A stretch of 64,000 nucleotides of DNA from Chryseobacterium sp. MFBS3-17 (GCF_020687745.1 NZ_JAJEWK010000009.1:62001-126000); one strand, 5' to 3'. Shown: positions 30,083-39,322, counted from the stretch's first letter. Made by a program: numbers and translations. Notes: a model not told the origin generated them from the letters alone.

Positions 30083-30712
30083 TTATGGTTTTTCACGACC
30101 AATGGTTTTCAATTGATATTCTTTTTTGTCGGTTACTACATATCCGGTACCGTTTATGGCGTTTTCGATTTCATCAATATTTGTTTTTGAATCATCAAAT
30201 TTCACAACTGCATTTTTGTTTTCGTACGAAGCGTCTGAACTTATAATTCCCGCCAGTTTATTTATTTCGCTATTGACGTGTTCCCCACAACTTGCGCAGG
30301 TCATTCCGCTAATTGTAAATTCTATTTCCCGGATATTAGATTGGTCTACAATTATAATCTGCTTTTCTGTTTTTGGATAGAAAACAGCTGAATAATAGGG
30401 GAAAGCAAGCATCAAGACGGCAAATAGGGTAACTATCCCCAAAAACATTTTCGACTGCGTGAACGGTATTTTCTCATCATTCTCACAGCTACAGTCCAAT
30501 TGTTTTTTAGGTTTTAATTTAAGATACCAGGCAAAACCAAGAACGAAAACCGTTAACGCGATTAAATATGGCCGTAAAGGTTCGAGCCATGAAAAACTTG
30601 CAGCAAGGCCGCTTGTTCCTGCAATGAAGGCTAATAATGGTGTAACGCAACATAATGAGGCGGTGAAGGCAGCCAGTAGACCTGTGCTGATTAATTTTTT
30701 GTCTGTTTTCAT
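30083..30712 (-). CDS. MerT-MerP fusion (mercuric transport protein MerTP)
   Basis: The 209-residue protein joins a MerT-like membrane part to a MerP-like metal-binding domain. In the first helix the vicinal pair of MerT is present (ASLCCVTPLLAF). A second Cys pair lies in the loop (DCSC, near residue 73), followed by another helix. The C-terminal HMA fold has the GMTCASC motif near residue 134. In mercury systems MerT moves Hg(II) inward to MerA, yet no merA or merR lies in the island. The substrate may be another soft metal, or transport may serve a different purpose. Confidence 0.85.
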   Translation of the reverse strand: MKTDKKLISTGLLAAFTASLCCVTPLLAFIAGTSGLAASFSWLEPLRPYLIALTVFVLGFAWYLKLKPKKQLDCSCENDEKIPFTQSKMFLGIVTLFAVLMLAFPYYSAVFYPKTEKQIIIVDQSNIREIEFTISGMTCASCGEHVNSEINKLAGIISSDASYENKNAVVKFDDSKTNIDEIENAINGTGYVVTDKKEYQLKTIGREKP

Positions 30713-30755
30713 ATTGATTTTAAGGTTTTATTTTCACTTTTGAAGATTTCATGTT

Positions 30756-31214
30756 TTAAAGTTCAAGTTCTGACTGAAAAAACTGCATCAGGACTTTTTG
30801 TTGTTCTGGGGTTAAGTCTGCATCATGATGAAGTAAAAGATAAGATTTTAAAGGCATTTGGTCTTTTTCAATCTGACTGATGATGCTTTTTATTTTTGCT
30901 TTCTTCCGTCTTTTTGAATAGTCATTGAACTCATCAAAATTGAGTTCTTCTTTGCCTTCTTTAATATGCTGAGCCATAAAATATGCTCCCGGCTGCAATT
31001 CCGAATACCAGGGATAGCTGGTATTATTGGAATGACAGTCATAGCAGGAAACTTTAAGGATTGCAGCCACGTTGGCGGGCACCTTTTGGGTTCTTTCAAA
31101 ACTTTGACCTGGCGGAACGGTGGAGACATTACGCTCCACCGGTATGAACTGAATGACTAAAACAATAGCCACCACTAGCACCGCCAGCCAGCCTATCATA
31201 TTCAATTTTCTCAT
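30756..31214 (-). CDS. Periplasmic haem-binding-domain protein
   Basis: The 152-residue protein has one N-terminal membrane anchor (WLAVLVVAIVLVIQF) and a single c-type haem motif CYDCH (near residue 57) within VSCYDCHSNNTSYPWYSELQPG. The latter is typical of the haem-binding-domain family of Bacteroidota. The rest is helical, ending in DLTPEQQKVLMQFFQ. It probably carries one covalently bound haem in the periplasm. One base separates it from the upstream CusB-like gene, so it belongs to the copper operon, where it might pass electrons to or from copper enzymes; that is inference. Confidence 0.85.
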   Translation of the reverse strand: MRKLNMIGWLAVLVVAIVLVIQFIPVERNVSTVPPGQSFERTQKVPANVAAILKVSCYDCHSNNTSYPWYSELQPGAYFMAQHIKEGKEELNFDEFNDYSKRRKKAKIKSIISQIEKDQMPLKSYLLLHHDADLTPEQQKVLMQFFQSELEL

Positions 31215-31215
31215 A

Positions 31216-32421
31216 TTACATTGTGCTCATATCGTGACCCGCCATGGGATCAACCCCTTTCTTGAAAATGTATTCACTGTTCAGTAGGTAGGCTCCGGAA
31301 ACAACCACTTCGTCTCCCGCTTTAATTCCGGAGGTGATTTCGATTCTGTCTTCATATTCCAGACCCGTTTCCACCATTCTGTTTACGAAGGTATTCTTCG
31401 CGGTTTTCACCCAGACCGTGGAGGATTTACCATCCCTGATTACCGCATCCACAGGCATTGAAAGGCCATCGCGGGATTTGTTTTCCACAAGAACATATAC
31501 CGGCATACCGGGTTTCAGCAGATTTCCTTGGTTGGGGACGGAAACGCGGACCAGATTTATCCTGCTTGAAGCGCTGATTTCCGGATTTGTAAAATCAATC
31601 TTCCCATTAATCTTCAAATTATCCAGATCGGGAATATATACGGTGACCTTGCTGTCTTTCTGAAGGAGAGCCATTTGGGAAGAATACACCTGCGCCTCTG
31701 CCCAAAGCGATGAAAGATCTGCCAGATTCACGATGGTGCCACCTTCGGCAAGATAATCGCCTTCGGCAATGCTCAGATCGGTGATGTAACCGGCTGCATT
31801 GCTGAACACGGTAGTGGTTGGCGTGGCTTTTCCTGATCTTTCCAGCTGTTTGATCTGGCTTTCGGACATTCCCCATAAATAAAGCTTGTTGCGGGAACTT
31901 TGGAGCAACTGATCAAAATCAATGGAAGTATTGCCGACAAACAGCCTGCGTCTTTCCAGCGCCAGCAGATATTCCTGCTTTGCATTATTGAGTTCTTCAC
32001 TGTAAATATCGACCAACGGCGCCCCCTTCGGAACAAAATCGCCAATGTTTTTATAATACAACCGTTCAACTCTGCCCATGACTCTGGAACTTACTGCCTG
32101 CATCTGGTACTGATTAAAATTGAGTGTTCCGGTCAGCGTAAGTTTATCAGCCATCGACCCATCAGATAGCGCGACTGTTTTGATATTCCCAAGTTTAACC
32201 TGCTCGTCATTCAAAATAATTTCGTTAGGATCAGCATTCTTTTTCTTCTCGACAGGCACCAAATCCATGTGACAAATAGGACATTTTCCCGGTTTGTCAG
32301 ATACCACCTGTGGGTGCATGGAACAGGTGTAGTAGATATCGTGGCCGGCATGCGGATCTTCCTCCTTTTTACAGGAGTAAAGAAAAACCAGCAAGGCCAG
32401 CATTAAAATATTGAATTTCAT
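31216..32421 (-). CDS. CusB-like periplasmic adaptor lipoprotein (second adaptor)
   Basis: This RND membrane-fusion protein links the inner-membrane pump to the outer-membrane channel. The 401-residue product has a lipoprotein signal (LLVFLYSC, Cys 17) and one heavy-metal-binding module ([20 protein letters not shown], 30-54) in which the final Cys-Gly is replaced by CHMDL. A barrel-sandwich hybrid and an alpha-hairpin follow (SSRVMGRVERLYYKNIGDFV ... ELNNAKQEYLLALERR), then beta-barrel and membrane-proximal domains. It ends with a Met/His tail, MAGHDMSTM. It is 11 bases downstream of the first adaptor gene. Confidence 0.92.
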   Translation of the reverse strand: MKFNILMLALLVFLYSCKKEEDPHAGHDIYYTCSMHPQVVSDKPGKCPICHMDLVPVEKKKNADPNEIILNDEQVKLGNIKTVALSDGSMADKLTLTGTLNFNQYQMQAVSSRVMGRVERLYYKNIGDFVPKGAPLVDIYSEELNNAKQEYLLALERRRLFVGNTSIDFDQLLQSSRNKLYLWGMSESQIKQLERSGKATPTTTVFSNAAGYITDLSIAEGDYLAEGGTIVNLADLSSLWAEAQVYSSQMALLQKDSKVTVYIPDLDNLKINGKIDFTNPEISASSRINLVRVSVPNQGNLLKPGMPVYVLVENKSRDGLSMPVDAVIRDGKSSTVWVKTAKNTFVNRMVETGLEYEDRIEITSGIKAGDEVVVSGAYLLNSEYIFKKGVDPMAGHDMSTM

Positions 32422-32432
32422 CTTATCAATTT

Positions 32433-33683
32433 TTATCTGTTAATTTTTATGAAACTTTCGCTGTCCATCAGGTACTGTGCATTTTCGGCAACTCCATCTT
32501 CAGGAAGCAAACCACTGACGATCTGAATTTTATCGCCTACCACCGCGCCGGTAACAACCTTGTGGGCAATAAAACCGCCTTCTACTTTTTTGAACGCGAT
32601 TTTATCAATCCCCAAAGAAACCACCGCTGATTTCGGCAGCCAATCTGCCATTCTGTTGTGACTCATAATCTCCGCTTTAACCTGACTTCCGACAGGAATT
32701 TTTGCGGTGGAATTATCAAAATAGACGCGCGCCGTTACGGTTTTGCTGCCCTGCCTGAAAAAGGGTTCAATAAAACCGATGATTCCTTTGAAGCGATTTT
32801 CAGGATTGGCTTCCGGGATGATCATGACTGACTGTCCTTTGCTGACCAGTGCAATGTCTTCAGAGAAAATATTGATCAGGGCCCAGGTTCTGTTGGGATT
32901 GTAGACACTGAAAATATTCTGTCCTTTCTGGAGATACATTCCCTCTTTTAGGGGTAGTTCAGCGGTGGCTGCCGTATTTGAAGCCATTGCGGGTGCAGAT
33001 TGTGGTGATGACCCCATGCTTCCGGCCGATCCTGCCTGCTGAATATGTCCGCTGTAATTGCTGAAAACCGGAACTGTGAGATCAGGTTTCCCTCGCTGGA
33101 TGACTTTCTGAATCTGTGAAGCCGGCATTCCCAAAAGAAGGAGTTTCTGGCGTGAAGCATCGATCATTGTTTTGTTTGAGCGGTCATTTTTAATAACGAA
33201 GAGCAGGTTTTGCTGTGCGGTTAAAAGTTCCGGGCTGTATATATCTAAAATACGCTGCCCTTTCGACACTTTCTGGTATTTATACCGCACATAGAGTTTC
33301 TCGATACGGCCCGCAACGCGTGAGGAAATACTGCCAATCTGTCGAGTATCGTATTCTACCGTCCCTAAAGCATCAACCGTGGTGGGTATGTTTTCTCTTT
33401 TTACTTTTATTACGGGCTGTTCCGACACTACAAATTCATTGGTTGGTTTCAGCAGATCGTCGAGTTTAATCCCCTCTTCCTTTTTTTCAGGGGCATCTTT
33501 CAGGACCAAATCCATCCCACATTTGGGACATTTGCCGGGTTTGTCTGAAATCACTTCCGGGTGCATCGGACAGGTATAAGTATGCATTGCAGCTTCTGCC
33601 GAGTGCTTATCTTCCCAGAACTTAACTTTGTCACACGCCGTCAAACCAAATAAAAGCATAGTGAATATTATAATTTTTCTCAT
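32433..33683 (-). CDS. CusB-like periplasmic adaptor lipoprotein (first adaptor)
   Basis: A second adaptor of 416 residues stands next to the other, not identical in sequence. It has the lipoprotein signal LLFGLTAC, a heavy-metal-binding module ([20 protein letters not shown], 36-61), then the adaptor core (GTVEYDTRQIGSISSRVAGR, SPELLTAQQNLLFVI). A Ser/Ala/Met-rich insert (AGSAGSMGSSPQSAPAMASN) interrupts the lipoyl half-motifs. Its start codon overlaps the end of the TolC-type gene by 4 bases. Two adaptors serving one pump are found in several Bacteroidota copper systems and may form mixed hexamers. Confidence 0.92.
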   Translation of the reverse strand: MRKIIIFTMLLFGLTACDKVKFWEDKHSAEAAMHTYTCPMHPEVISDKPGKCPKCGMDLVLKDAPEKKEEGIKLDDLLKPTNEFVVSEQPVIKVKRENIPTTVDALGTVEYDTRQIGSISSRVAGRIEKLYVRYKYQKVSKGQRILDIYSPELLTAQQNLLFVIKNDRSNKTMIDASRQKLLLLGMPASQIQKVIQRGKPDLTVPVFSNYSGHIQQAGSAGSMGSSPQSAPAMASNTAATAELPLKEGMYLQKGQNIFSVYNPNRTWALINIFSEDIALVSKGQSVMIIPEANPENRFKGIIGFIEPFFRQGSKTVTARVYFDNSTAKIPVGSQVKAEIMSHNRMADWLPKSAVVSLGIDKIAFKKVEGGFIAHKVVTGAVVGDKIQIVSGLLPEDGVAENAQYLMDSESFIKINR

Positions 33684-34927
33684 CTTCTTTCAATTAAGCG
33701 GTCAATTTCAGTTTGCGTCTGCAGTGCTTTGGTCAGGATCTCGAAATATTCCAATTGGGTCATATTCAGCTGTTCCCATGCGTCATATAACATGAAGAGT
33801 TCTTCCGTATTCTGCTCATAGCCCAACTGCATGGATTTGTAGTTGTTTTTTAAGGCCGGAATAATGGTGTCTTCATAGAGTTTCAGCTGATTTTTATTCA
33901 GGTCCAGTTCATTGCGCATTCCGTAGGCCATTCCGCTGTATTCGTTCACCATCATTTCTTTCTGTGCCTGCAAGGCTTCTTCTTTCAGTTTCAGGCTTTC
34001 AATATTGGCTTTATTCATGCCTGAAGCCCAGGATACGAAAGGCAGTTTTGCCATTAGCATCAGAGAAAACTGCATGGGCTGGCCACCAAAACCAAACATG
34101 TTTTCGAACTTTACGCCAAATTCCGGCTTTAGATTCTGCTTTTCCAGATCCTGTTTGAGTTTGGCAATATTGATTTCCCGGTCGATGCCGCGGAGATCAC
34201 TTCTGTTCTGATAAAATAGATCCTGACCAAAAGTCTCGAGAGAATAATCATTCAGGTTGTATTCCGGTTCAATCTCCAGTGGCGCGAGCGGGTCTCTTCC
34301 CATGAGGGCATTCAACCGGATCCGGTTGACGCGGAGGTCATTCTCGTACATGAGCTGCATGTTTTTGGAGCTTCCGAGGGCGGCTTTCGCTTTGTAATAG
34401 GCTGATATTTTACCGAGTCCGTTTTTGTACCGGATCTCGGCGTTTCTGATCATGAAATCCAGCATCTTTTCGTTTTCCTTTACGACCTTCAGCTTTTTAT
34501 CCAGGACGATTGAACTGTAATACAGTTTTTTCGCATCCTGAAAGTTTTCATTGAGGGCCGCATAAAGCTTTTCTTTTTCTACGGAAGACATTGCCTTCAT
34601 CAGCTTTTCGTTGGCATCGAGTTTTTGTTTATTGGGAAACATCTGCTCCACAGATACAGCCACGGAACCCATGCCGAGCATTTCGCCATCCCGCTGCCAG
34701 AGTTTTGCATTATAAGGCGTCATGAAGAAACCGGCACCCACTGTGGGCGGCATCCAGCTTCTTGCGCCTTTGGCTGCAGCATCCATTGACCGGATTTCTG
34801 CATTGTACATTTTTACCACCGGATGTTTGGCTGCAATACTGTCCATTACAGCGGGCAGGGACATTTGCTGAGCAAAAGTGGCGGTATAAAGCAAGGTAAG
34901 TACTCCTGTTATTATTAATTTTTTCAT
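33680..34927 (-). CDS. TolC-family outer-membrane channel (CusC-like)
   Basis: The 415-residue protein has a signal peptide (LTLLYTATFAQQ) and the long helical repeats of outer-membrane efflux proteins, for example EKEKLYAALNENFQDAKKLYY and YYKAKAALGSSKNMQLMYEN. It ends with ALQTQTEIDRLIERR. TolC proteins form the trimeric exit duct of RND pumps. It lies between the CusA halves and the two adaptors, completing a three-part efflux system, and overlaps the next gene by 4 bases, which implies translational coupling. Confidence 0.92.
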   Translation of the reverse strand: MKKLIITGVLTLLYTATFAQQMSLPAVMDSIAAKHPVVKMYNAEIRSMDAAAKGARSWMPPTVGAGFFMTPYNAKLWQRDGEMLGMGSVAVSVEQMFPNKQKLDANEKLMKAMSSVEKEKLYAALNENFQDAKKLYYSSIVLDKKLKVVKENEKMLDFMIRNAEIRYKNGLGKISAYYKAKAALGSSKNMQLMYENDLRVNRIRLNALMGRDPLAPLEIEPEYNLNDYSLETFGQDLFYQNRSDLRGIDREINIAKLKQDLEKQNLKPEFGVKFENMFGFGGQPMQFSLMLMAKLPFVSWASGMNKANIESLKLKEEALQAQKEMMVNEYSGMAYGMRNELDLNKNQLKLYEDTIIPALKNNYKSMQLGYEQNTEELFMLYDAWEQLNMTQLEYFEILTKALQTQTEIDRLIERR

Positions 34928-34945
34928 TTTGTAATCATTTAAGGA

Positions 34946-36904
34946 TTAATGGGAAGCGTCGAGGACGTCGATTTTCCCCAGTTTGTTCAGTTCCCACTCT
35001 TTCTGCATATAAAAGATAACAGGTGTTACCAAAAGGATGTGAATTGCCGAAGTAAAAACGCCACCGACCATGGGTAATACGATTGGTTTCATCATATCAC
35101 TTCCCACGCCGTGGCTCCAAAGGATGGGTACAAGTCCGAAGAGGGTGACACACACGGTCATAATTTTAGGTCTTAATCTTTTGGCTGCACCATTGATTAC
35201 ATATTCACGAAGTTCTTCATTGGTAATGGTCTCCCGTGAGTTTCCATTTTTGGCAATAAGCTGAATCATGGCATCGTTCAGGTAAATGACCATCACAATT
35301 CCGGTTTCTACCGCAAGTCCGAACAGTGCAATAAAGCCGACTGCAACGGCTACGGAGAGATTAACACCCCAAAGCGAAATCATGAATACGCCGCCGATTA
35401 AGGCAAAAGGAATACTGATGAGATTAAAGAAAGCTTCACGGTAAGAATTGAATGCAAAGTACATGGAAAGAAAGATCACGATTAATACGAGGGGCATAAT
35501 CATTTTTAAAGTCTGCTCTCCGCGAATCAGGTTTTCGTACTGACCGCTCCATTCCACGAAATAACCTTTTGGCATTTTGTTCACCATGTTATTGAGTTTT
35601 GCCTGGGCTTCTTCTACGGTACTGCCTAAATCCCGGTCGCGTACGTTGAATAGAACAGTTCCACGCAACATTGCATTTTCAGAATTGATCATTGGTGGTC
35701 CTTCTGTAAGACGAATGTCAGCCACTGCACTTAGCGGAATGGAACCAAATTCCATCGTCTGCATGGGCAATCTTCTCAGAGATTCCAAATTATTTCTGAA
35801 ATCCTGGCCGTATCTGGCATTTACCGAAAAGCGCTGTCGGCCTTCCACGGTGGTGGTGAGTTTCATTCCGCCGAGCGCACTTTCCACGACGGCATTTACA
35901 TCATCCACACTTAGGCCGTATCTTCCTATTTCTTCGCGTTTCACTTCAATATCCACATATTTTCCGCCGGTAATGGGTTCTACGTACATGTCTTTTATTC
36001 CTTCAATACCGGTGAGTTCCTTTTTTATTTTTTCGGAAAGGACCGCGATACTGTCCAGGTTCTGTCCGTACACTTTTACGCCCACATCCGTTCTAATCCC
36101 TGTTGAAAGCATATTGATCCGGTTGGAAATCGGCATGGTCCAGCCATTGGTTACGCCGGGAATCTGCAGTTTGGCATTCAATTCATTAATAAGATCGTCT
36201 TTTGTAAGGCCGTCGCGCCATTCGTCCTGAGGTTTCAACAGAATAATGGTTTCAATCATGGAGATGGGTGAATTATCTGTCGCCGTGTTTGCTCTTCCGG
36301 CTTTTCCGAGGACATGATCCACCTCCGGAACTCCTTTAATGATTTTATCCTGCACCTGCAGTAATCTTTTAGCTTCGGAGTTCGAAATATCAGGCAAAGT
36401 GACCGGCATAAAGAGCAAAGATCCTTCATCCAAAGGTGGCATAAACTCGCGTCCCAGATTCATAATTAAAGGGATGCTGACCAAAAGAGCAAGAATATTA
36501 ATGCCAAGCGTTGTTTTTTTCCATTCCATGCACCAGCGAATGATGGGTTCGTACACCCGTTCCAAGCCCCGATTTATTGGGTTTTTATTATCGTCTTTAA
36601 ACTTTCCCTTCATAAAAAAGGAGATAAGTACCGGCGCAAGGGTAAGTACCAGGATCGCATCAACGATCAGTATAAAGGTTTTGGTGTACGCCAGCGGGTG
36701 AAAAAGTTTACCTTCCTGACCTGTCAACATAAATACGGGGAGAAAGGAAACCACGATAATCACCGTAGAGAAAAAGACCCCTCTGGATACCTGTAAGGAT
36801 GATTTTTCGATAATCTTCATCCGAATATCTTCGGGAATTTTAACGTAACTGTCTTTCTCCTTATCTTTCTTTCTGAATATATTTTTTAACCAGTTGGTTT
36901 TCAT
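34946..36904 (-). CDS. cusA: CusA/CzcA-family RND metal pump, C-terminal part
   Basis: This 652-residue frame is the downstream part of a heavy-metal RND pump. It starts in the cytoplasmic linker before transmembrane helix 5 (MKTNWLKNIFRKKDKEKD, then SRGVFFSTVIIVVSFLPVFML). It contains the second porter loop with MPPLDEGSLLFMPVTLPD and the helices that complete the pump, ending ELNKLGKIDVLDASH. The N-terminal part ends 2 bases upstream in another frame. Adding one base in the preceding CCCC run would join them into one protein of about 1080 residues, the usual length. It may be a frameshift mutation, an assembly error, or a two-chain pump made by reinitiation at the ATG. Confidence 0.88.
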   Translation of the reverse strand: MKTNWLKNIFRKKDKEKDSYVKIPEDIRMKIIEKSSLQVSRGVFFSTVIIVVSFLPVFMLTGQEGKLFHPLAYTKTFILIVDAILVLTLAPVLISFFMKGKFKDDNKNPINRGLERVYEPIIRWCMEWKKTTLGINILALLVSIPLIMNLGREFMPPLDEGSLLFMPVTLPDISNSEAKRLLQVQDKIIKGVPEVDHVLGKAGRANTATDNSPISMIETIILLKPQDEWRDGLTKDDLINELNAKLQIPGVTNGWTMPISNRINMLSTGIRTDVGVKVYGQNLDSIAVLSEKIKKELTGIEGIKDMYVEPITGGKYVDIEVKREEIGRYGLSVDDVNAVVESALGGMKLTTTVEGRQRFSVNARYGQDFRNNLESLRRLPMQTMEFGSIPLSAVADIRLTEGPPMINSENAMLRGTVLFNVRDRDLGSTVEEAQAKLNNMVNKMPKGYFVEWSGQYENLIRGEQTLKMIMPLVLIVIFLSMYFAFNSYREAFFNLISIPFALIGGVFMISLWGVNLSVAVAVGFIALFGLAVETGIVMVIYLNDAMIQLIAKNGNSRETITNEELREYVINGAAKRLRPKIMTVCVTLFGLVPILWSHGVGSDMMKPIVLPMVGGVFTSAIHILLVTPVIFYMQKEWELNKLGKIDVLDASH

Positions 36905-36906
36905 TG

Positions 36907-38190
36907 TTAGGGGTTTTTATTTTGTTGATGGTTCTGCCAATCGGAGAGATTTTTATACGCATTTTCAGACATGATAATTCCGTTATCTACAATCACCCCG
37001 ATTGCCAGTGCAATTCCGGTAAGCGACATGATATTGGATGAAAGTCCAAACGCATTTAGCAGAATAAAGCTGATGGCAATGGTGACCGGAATCTGAATAA
37101 TGATACTGAATGCACTTCGCCAGTGAAAGAGGAACAGAATAACAATGATGGCGACCACGATAATCTCTTCGATCAGCTTGGTTTTGATATTGTCTATTGC
37201 CCCTTCAATAAGAGTACTGCGGTCGTACGATGTCTTGAAGGTGACGCCTTCAGGGAGACCTTTTTCCACGTCCTTCATTTTCTCTTTCACATCGTTGATG
37301 ACCTTATCTGCATTTTCGCCATACCGTGCCACTACGATACCGCCCACAACTTCGCCTTCACCGTCTGCATCAAAAATACCCAGACGCAGATCGCCACCCA
37401 TCTGCACAGAGCCAATATCTTTGACCCGCACGGGAATACCGTTGTAATTTCCCAAAGCAATTTCTTCAATATCGGCTACGTTCTTGATGTAACCAAGACC
37501 GCGAATGATATAGGCCATATCAGCCATTTCAAATTTACGTCCGCCCACATCATTATTGTTGGCTTTCACTTTGTTCATCACATCCATGAGGGATACGTTA
37601 TAGTACTGGAGTTTTACAGGATCTACAATGAGTTGGTACTGTTTTTCGAAGCCACCAAAGGAGGCCACTTCCGCCACACCTGGAACCGTTTGAAGCGCAA
37701 ACTTCACATACCAGTCCTGGAGGGCGCGCTGGTCTCCCAGATCCATTTTGGGTGCATCGAAATGATACCAGAAGACGTGACCTACACCGGTGCCATCCGG
37801 TCCGAGAGTAGGGGTAACATCCTGCGGGAGTAAGCGCTGCGCATAATTGAGCCGTTCCATTACCCTGGTTCTGGCCCAATATATGTCCACATTATCTTCG
37901 AAAATGACATACACGAAACTCATCCCAAACATAGAGGAAGCCCGGATATTTTTGATTTTCGGAATGCCCTGAAGGTTGCTGACCAGCGGGAAAGTCACCT
38001 GATCTTCAATAATCTGGGGACTTCTGCCCATCCACTCCGTAAAAACGATGACCTGGTTCTCACTCAGATCCGGAATTGCATCGATGGGATTGTCCCTTAC
38101 CGCAAAAATACCCCAGATAAAAAGGCCGATTGCTATCAGCAAAACGAAATACCTGTTGCGGAGGGACAGTTTGATTAAATTTTGAATCAT
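36907..38190 (-). CDS. cusA: CusA/CzcA-family RND metal pump, N-terminal part
   Basis: The 427-residue frame covers the first helix (YFVLLIAIGLFIWGIFAV), the first porter loop (DAIPDLSENQVIVFTEWMG, typical of heavy-metal RND pumps) and helices 2-4. Helix 4 carries the proton-relay Asp in GIALAIGVIVDNGIIMSENA. It then stops in the linker after DWQNHQQNKNP. The stop is TAA directly after the bases aaa aac ccc, and the ATG of the C-terminal part begins 2 bases later. The codons before the stop form A-AAC-CCC, which fits the X-XXY-YYZ layout of -1 slippery sites, and a -1 shift there would restore the full pump. Confidence 0.88.
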   Translation of the reverse strand: MIQNLIKLSLRNRYFVLLIAIGLFIWGIFAVRDNPIDAIPDLSENQVIVFTEWMGRSPQIIEDQVTFPLVSNLQGIPKIKNIRASSMFGMSFVYVIFEDNVDIYWARTRVMERLNYAQRLLPQDVTPTLGPDGTGVGHVFWYHFDAPKMDLGDQRALQDWYVKFALQTVPGVAEVASFGGFEKQYQLIVDPVKLQYYNVSLMDVMNKVKANNNDVGGRKFEMADMAYIIRGLGYIKNVADIEEIALGNYNGIPVRVKDIGSVQMGGDLRLGIFDADGEGEVVGGIVVARYGENADKVINDVKEKMKDVEKGLPEGVTFKTSYDRSTLIEGAIDNIKTKLIEEIIVVAIIVILFLFHWRSAFSIIIQIPVTIAISFILLNAFGLSSNIMSLTGIALAIGVIVDNGIIMSENAYKNLSDWQNHQQNKNP

Positions 38191-38204
38191 GGTTCTGTAC
38201 GGTT

Positions 38205-38828
38205 TTACTTAATTTCTTCCTGAACCTCGCCACATGAAAGCATTTCTTTGCCGTAATAAGGATTCTTCACCTCACGTGAATCGCTAAGCCAAAAAGCGCC
38301 TTTGTTATCGTTATACATTGGACAAAATACTTTGTACACCGGTTTTGGAGTTCCGAAATCTTTCAGCAGGTCGTAAAAATCTGCACTCATTAAATCCAGA
38401 TGTTCGCGCTGATGATCAATCTTTCCGGCGTTATCTGCAATGTGCTCGGCGTGTTCACTGATGCTTGATTCGAGATCAGCAAATTCTTTTTTCTGTTCAG
38501 CAGAAAAACCGTTTTTGTCTATTTTGGGAAAAGAAGCGAGGATCCCTTTGGCCGCACTCACCGCTTCTTTATCATCATCACCGGACAACGCGAAAGTAAG
38601 GTGGGTGTAATGAGAATAAAGCTCCGTAAGGTCAGCGGTAGTTTTTTTGGCGGCGGTCACGGTTACCTTAGCATCCATTGCCATACTGTCCATCGCTGAA
38701 CTGTCCGACATCGTGCTCATATCATGCTGCATTGATGTTTCAGTGGATTTTTTCTGTTCTTTGTTTTCTTTACAGGAAGAGAGTGCAAAAGTGCAGATTG
38801 CCAAAAGGCTGAATAGTATTGTTTTCAT
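38205..38828 (-). CDS. DUF3347 copper-associated lipoprotein
   Basis: The 207-residue product has a lipoprotein signal (FALSSC, Cys 19) and a Met/His-rich spacer (MQHDMSTMSDSSAMDSMAMD). The DUF3347 helical domain follows and ends in the conserved KVFCPMYNDNKGAFWLSDS and NPYYGKEMLSCGEV. The conserved Cys, Met and the Met-rich spacer are likely copper ligands. The family often stands beside CusA/CusB genes, where it may take the place of CusF as periplasmic copper donor; that is inference. It is 14 bases upstream of the CusA gene. Confidence 0.85.
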   Translation of the reverse strand: MKTILFSLLAICTFALSSCKENKEQKKSTETSMQHDMSTMSDSSAMDSMAMDAKVTVTAAKKTTADLTELYSHYTHLTFALSGDDDKEAVSAAKGILASFPKIDKNGFSAEQKKEFADLESSISEHAEHIADNAGKIDHQREHLDLMSADFYDLLKDFGTPKPVYKVFCPMYNDNKGAFWLSDSREVKNPYYGKEMLSCGEVQEEIK

Positions 38829-38847
38829 TATTTTATAAGTTTAAAGG

Positions 38848-39234
38848 TTATTTATTATTAAAAAAGGCTTCGTAGTTTGCTTTATTTTCGAAGTACACGA
38901 CATTATCATTTTTATCAGAGATTGCAATAATTGCGGTTGCTTTATCGATGAGTTGATGAGATATCGGATCATACGCCATGCGGGCATTTTCTTCCTGTGG
39001 GATTCTGAGTTTGCAGTTTTCACAGCAACCGTAGTAGGTTTTGCCGTCATGCTTTACTTCGAGCTGCTTTTTGCCCATGTAGGCGTTGTTTACCATACAG
39101 ACCTGGTCGTGGGGGACAATATCGCCGGTCTTGAACTGTGCATTGGTAATTTGGGTAGTTTCTGCTTTTGAATTGGTGCAGGAAACGAGGAACACTGCTA
39201 CAAAAGCCAGTATTCCTAAAAGAATATTCTTCAT
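38848..39234 (-). CDS. TRASH-like small lipoprotein
   Basis: The 128-residue protein has a lipoprotein signal (VAVFLVSC, Cys 19). Its core HDQVCMVNNAYMGKKQLEV, followed by KTYYGCCENCKLRIPQEE, is a YHS/TRASH-like fold with Cys residues arranged for metal binding. A C-terminal segment follows (VVYFENKANYEAFFNNK). It appears to be the first gene of the large copper operon, 19 bases upstream of the DUF3347 gene, and could act as a periplasmic copper binder. Confidence 0.78.
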   Translation of the reverse strand: MKNILLGILAFVAVFLVSCTNSKAETTQITNAQFKTGDIVPHDQVCMVNNAYMGKKQLEVKHDGKTYYGCCENCKLRIPQEENARMAYDPISHQLIDKATAIIAISDKNDNVVYFENKANYEAFFNNK

Positions 39235-39306
39235 TAAATTATCGTTAAAGGTTAATTTTGAGCCTCCGTCTTGAGAGACTGTGTACGAAAATCCTGATCT
39301 TCAAGT

Positions 39307-39322
39307 TGTTCTTTAAAGAACA
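39307..39322. promoter_or_regulatory. Candidate operator: perfect 16-bp palindrome
   Basis: tgttctttaaagaaca reads the same on both strands. It lies 73-88 bases upstream of the first gene of the copper operon, the right position for a dimeric regulator. No regulator gene is visible in the island, so the protein that would bind it is unknown. Confidence 0.45.

Noticed and set aside
35577-36230. 217-codon frame on the plus strand
   Set aside because: Antisense to the CusA C-terminal part; Ser/Pro-rich shadow of the pump's coding strand.
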